A program made the position numbers and the translations under genes. Below are positions 61,457-64,000 of a stretch of DNA of 64,000 nucleotides, piece after piece. How positions within the stretch are numbered: the stretch's first letter is position 1; every line of letters begins with the position of its first letter. The notes under the pieces are model-generated. The model ran no database searches. It saw only the letters and a program-made list of their open reading frames with translations, and had not been told where the DNA came from. Source of the DNA: Pomacea canaliculata (taxonomy: Eukaryota; Mollusca; Gastropoda; Architaenioglossa; Ampullariidae); contig NC_037596.1 of the NCBI RefSeq assembly GCF_003073045.1, forward strand, positions 27,502,392 to 27,566,391. Direction: 5' to 3'.

Positions 61457-63746
61457 ATACAGATATATCTATGTAGGCAAGAATTAATCTGTTTACTGTA
61501 TCTCATGGAGCACTATGCTGTACTGTACTATGTCTTATATTTCTAGATGGGCCATCTGATGTGATCATAAACAGAATTGCAGAGACAGCAGACGAGAAGT
61601 CCGTGATAATACGTATAACCTGTTCAGCTATTTATTTCTTTCCCTCGGTTAAGTTTCAATGGAACATCACATGTGAAAATGAGACTGACTATACACACTT
61701 CAGTGTGTGCTCCATCAACATAACTCACAGAGTGGACCATGTGATGATAGAGTGTACAGCCACCAACACTTACTTCCCTCAGGTCTCCTTTTCACGTGTC
61801 TACATGATTTGACTATTGAAGGTAGAGACTTATTGCTTATCGAATGTGGATACTCTACATTTAATCGAATCAATAATAACAAAACCTAACAACAGTCTTA
61901 ACAAGCTATGACAATTGTTCAGGCTCGGAACTTTCTTTCATAAATTATTAATATCGCAACAGTTGATTTTCGAAAAACATAAACATCTTTAATAAAAATA
62001 TTAAATAGTAATTGCTGCATGTTAAAAGTAACAAAATAATCGACAAATAATAAGTCAAAGTTGCATAACTTTCTAATTTTGCCAAAGATTACAACTTTCT
62101 ACTTTATAGAAAGAGAACCGGAAAGCAAGGAATCATCAGCACAATGTGTAAACACAGTCATCGTTGGTGGTGTCGGAGCAGCTGCTATTGTCTTACTAAT
62201 CAGCGCGGCAGTCCTCGTTGTGTGCATCATCAAACGACGGAGAGGTTTGCATGTCTAGAATTGTTTAATGTAGACTAATCTCTAACCTCACTTTATAGTG
62301 TTGGTGGCACTGCAATCTGCAACAATCAAACGATTGTTAGACACACTGCGTTCTAATGAGTTCGTGCTCGTACCGCTAGAATTTTGCATTACTGCTCGAG
62401 CAACCGGCGCATCTGTGAAAATTTTAACTCTCATATATCTTTGTTACAGGTGTTTCTTTTATTTCAACCACTGAGAAGAACTATAACAAACAGCTAGTAT
62501 TAGCCTTCTACATTTAATATTGCTATGGATTTTTCTCTAATTTGTCGGATCATACATTGAACAGCCAAAACATATATTAAGCTTTACACATTTTGTGTAG
62601 GATCTTTTTCTTCCTACAAAGTTTAGTCATTTATAATTGCACCAACGAACATTATCTTAACCATTTTTGTCTCCAGCCTTTTAGGATTTCATCTCAGTCC
62701 GGTTATATTATATTTTATATTTGTGTTAACTATATTTTAATACTAAAAAATTAAAACCTAGCAATATTAGCGTGAAAACATCACCACAAAAATTGTTTAT
62801 GAAAATTATGTTGCATGTATGCGTGCCTAACGACAGGAATGGCCAAGAAAAAAGAAAACCCGCTGTCCCATCTTTATGCAATCTTCAAGAGACAAAAGTC
62901 GCAGGTTTTTACTGACCATCATTCAGCATCAGTGGATGAGATTTACTCTATCGCCGACTCAACTACTGCTGACCACGGGGTGGACAATGCAGCATTCAAT
63001 GAGACGATCCATAGCAGCGGGACTAGACACGTGACCTACGACAATAACTACGTGACACAAGAGATTGGTGGACACAAGACAGCAATGAAACCACTAACAA
63101 AGCCAATGCCAGTCACAGCAGGAAAACACAACTGTCAAAATTTATCAGGTAAGAATATTGTTTTGTTTGTCATTACCTATACACAATCGGAGAGGTACAC
63201 ACCGACCAACACAAGAAAACGTCTATAAAATGCATTCTGCTAAATATTTCATCATTGCTAACTAAGCGACAGACATGTTTTTGATGAAACTTGTAATTAA
63301 TCCATCTTTACAACAAGCCAGTGCTTCATCATATTTCAGAATCGATGTATGACTCGGGCCTCATGTCCGCCTGCATGGACCATAATTACGAAGACCTCTC
63401 CCCCAAGGGATATAAAGCAAAGTCAATTCTCAGGTACATGAGTGACTCGTACTTAGACTCCAGCCATCGCTTGATACACTAACAAAGATTATTTGATTGA
63501 CTTTCTGCTTATTTTACTTTTGGATGATTGTTCTGTGTAGTAAGGGCGAGACAATAAATTGTACTAATACTAATACTATATACGATTTGGTGATATTAGT
63601 GTTGATATATATCACAGTTAAAATTGTAATGTTTGTACACGATATTGAATGCTAAACTATACATTTCTTTTGGTCAGATACCTCCTATGGCCAAGGCTGA
63701 GAGGTGTAACAAAGATGAAAGTATTTATGAGAATGTGGGCAACTAA
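58116..63746 (+). CDS. Ig-type transmembrane receptor, copy 2, tyrosine-motif tail
   Basis: Exons: 58116-58179, 59308-59598, 59881-60057, 60334 to about 60457-60475, 60871-61125, 61547-61821, 62110-62244, about 62882-63148, 63340-63433, 63678-63746. Signal peptide MEIWRLWMMFGVYLLFIVG; Cys-rich Ig-like exon 2; exon 3 with GSCYITGMYSSDNNYTCSW; Ig-like domains in exon 5 (SSVVCTC, LLAWYEM) and exon 6 (FQWNITC, SVCSINI, VMIECTA), both with N-glycosylation sites; membrane span about GVGAAAIVLLISAAVLVVCI then KRRRG. The tail has DEIYSIAD, HVTYDNNYV, NYEDL and a final SIYENVGN. Phases agree for exons 1-2, 5-9; the joints 2-3, 3-5 and 9-10 are unresolved. Frame breaks appear in exon 2 and near the end of exon 6, and the exon 8 acceptor reads GCAA instead of GCAG. 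Probable phosphotyrosine-signalling surface receptor; function is inference and no named orthologue is recognised. Confidence 0.7.
61419..61458. repeat. CT/CA microsatellite in intron 5 of copy 2
   Basis: CTCTCT run followed by CACACA. Copy 1 has only a short CTCTCACTC at the matching place, so it expanded after duplication. Confidence 0.8.
63434..63482 (+). other. Read-through end of exon 9: alternative short C terminus
   Basis: If the GTACAT donor at 63434 is not used, the frame continues as YMSDSYLDSSHRLIH and stops at 63480-63482, about 70 bp before a polyadenylation signal. This suggests a short isoform lacking the IYENV end. In copy 1 the same read-through meets a stop almost at once. 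Confidence 0.4.
63552..63557 (+). terminator. Candidate polyadenylation signal, copy 2
   Basis: AATAAA in GCGAGACAATAAATTGTAC, at the position matching 54633 in copy 1. It lies between exon 9 and the last exon, so it would serve the short isoform. Confidence 0.45.
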
Positions 63747-64000
63747 AATCAGAATGGGTCTTATATTGCAGGTATGTGAAAATTCATGGTTATTCCGCTT
63801 ACAGTCTAAAAATCGGGGAAAATAAAAATCTCAGTACTAAGATTTTTTGTGCATTGAAATTATTACATACTATATTTTGGAAAATCTTTTTAATGATTCT
63901 TGCAATGTGCAGAAAAAATTGTAAACACAAAATATTACATCTTTATTGTGATGGGGCTGAACTTTATATTATTGGAATAAAATTTAAACGCGAGCAAATA

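Larger units (their letters stand above)
57810..64000 (+). repeat. Segmental tandem duplication, copy 2, runs off right edge
   Basis: Aligns with 49090-55065 in exons, introns and flanks. About 200 bp of shared sequence upstream of the first coding exon (57814-58060) likely includes the promoter region of both copies. Confidence 0.9.

Noticed and set aside
63678-63773. Frame reading YLLWPRLRG after exon 9
   Set aside because: It keeps phase with exon 9, but copy 1 does not preserve it convincingly, whereas the IYENVGN frame and its stop are preserved in both copies. Left as an open question rather than annotated.

Overview
This is a eukaryotic nuclear window, most likely from a gastropod mollusc. 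The genes contain spliced introns with GT..AG borders (one GC..AG). The GPCR at 46.8-48.4 kb has the look of the chemosensory class A receptors expanded in sea slugs. There are several immunoglobulin-type membrane proteins, a tRNA-headed SINE, and long simple satellites. Species identity cannot be read from the sequence alone.

Layout. (1) 283-5911, minus strand: 13 exons of a MIB2-type E3 ubiquitin ligase gene. All intron phases agree, and the gene runs off the left edge before its RING fingers. (2) 5.9-13.2 kb: mostly unrecognised sequence with a CCCCTACACACA minisatellite. (3) 13246-18615, plus strand: a complete five-exon gene for a 615-residue type I membrane protein with one V-type Ig domain, a Ser/Thr-rich stalk with a furin-like site, one membrane span and a highly charged tail. 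(4) 19.7-20.9 kb: an inverted repeat whose spacer holds an isolated piece resembling the satellite unit that follows. (5) 21.65-39.86 kb: about 18 kb of a 67-bp GC-rich satellite in two blocks, with ragged edges and a near-perfect core. It is followed directly by about 740 bp of a GGCTCTT heptamer and about 620 bp of a TCA-rich repeat. (6) 41.2-46.8 kb: small duplications, a SINE and otherwise unrecognised DNA. (7) 46807-48357, plus: a two-exon chemosensory-type GPCR with one reading-frame break. (8) 49.1-55.1 kb and 57.8-64.0 kb: two tandem copies of a multi-exon Ig-type receptor gene with signal peptide, several Cys-rich/Ig-like exons, one membrane span and a cytoplasmic tail with conserved tyrosine motifs, including a C-terminal IYENV shaped like an ITIM. 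The second copy runs to the right edge.

No operon logic applies. The two receptor copies look like a recently expanded, fast-changing surface receptor family; the tail motifs suggest phosphotyrosine signalling, but this is inference. Both copies and the GPCR contain small indels that break the frame. The satellite also varies mainly by one-base indels in G or C runs, so uncorrected long-read consensus errors are as likely an explanation as true pseudogenes. The very long open frames across the satellite are a by-product of a unit with no stop in any frame and a length not divisible by three; I do not treat them as genes.
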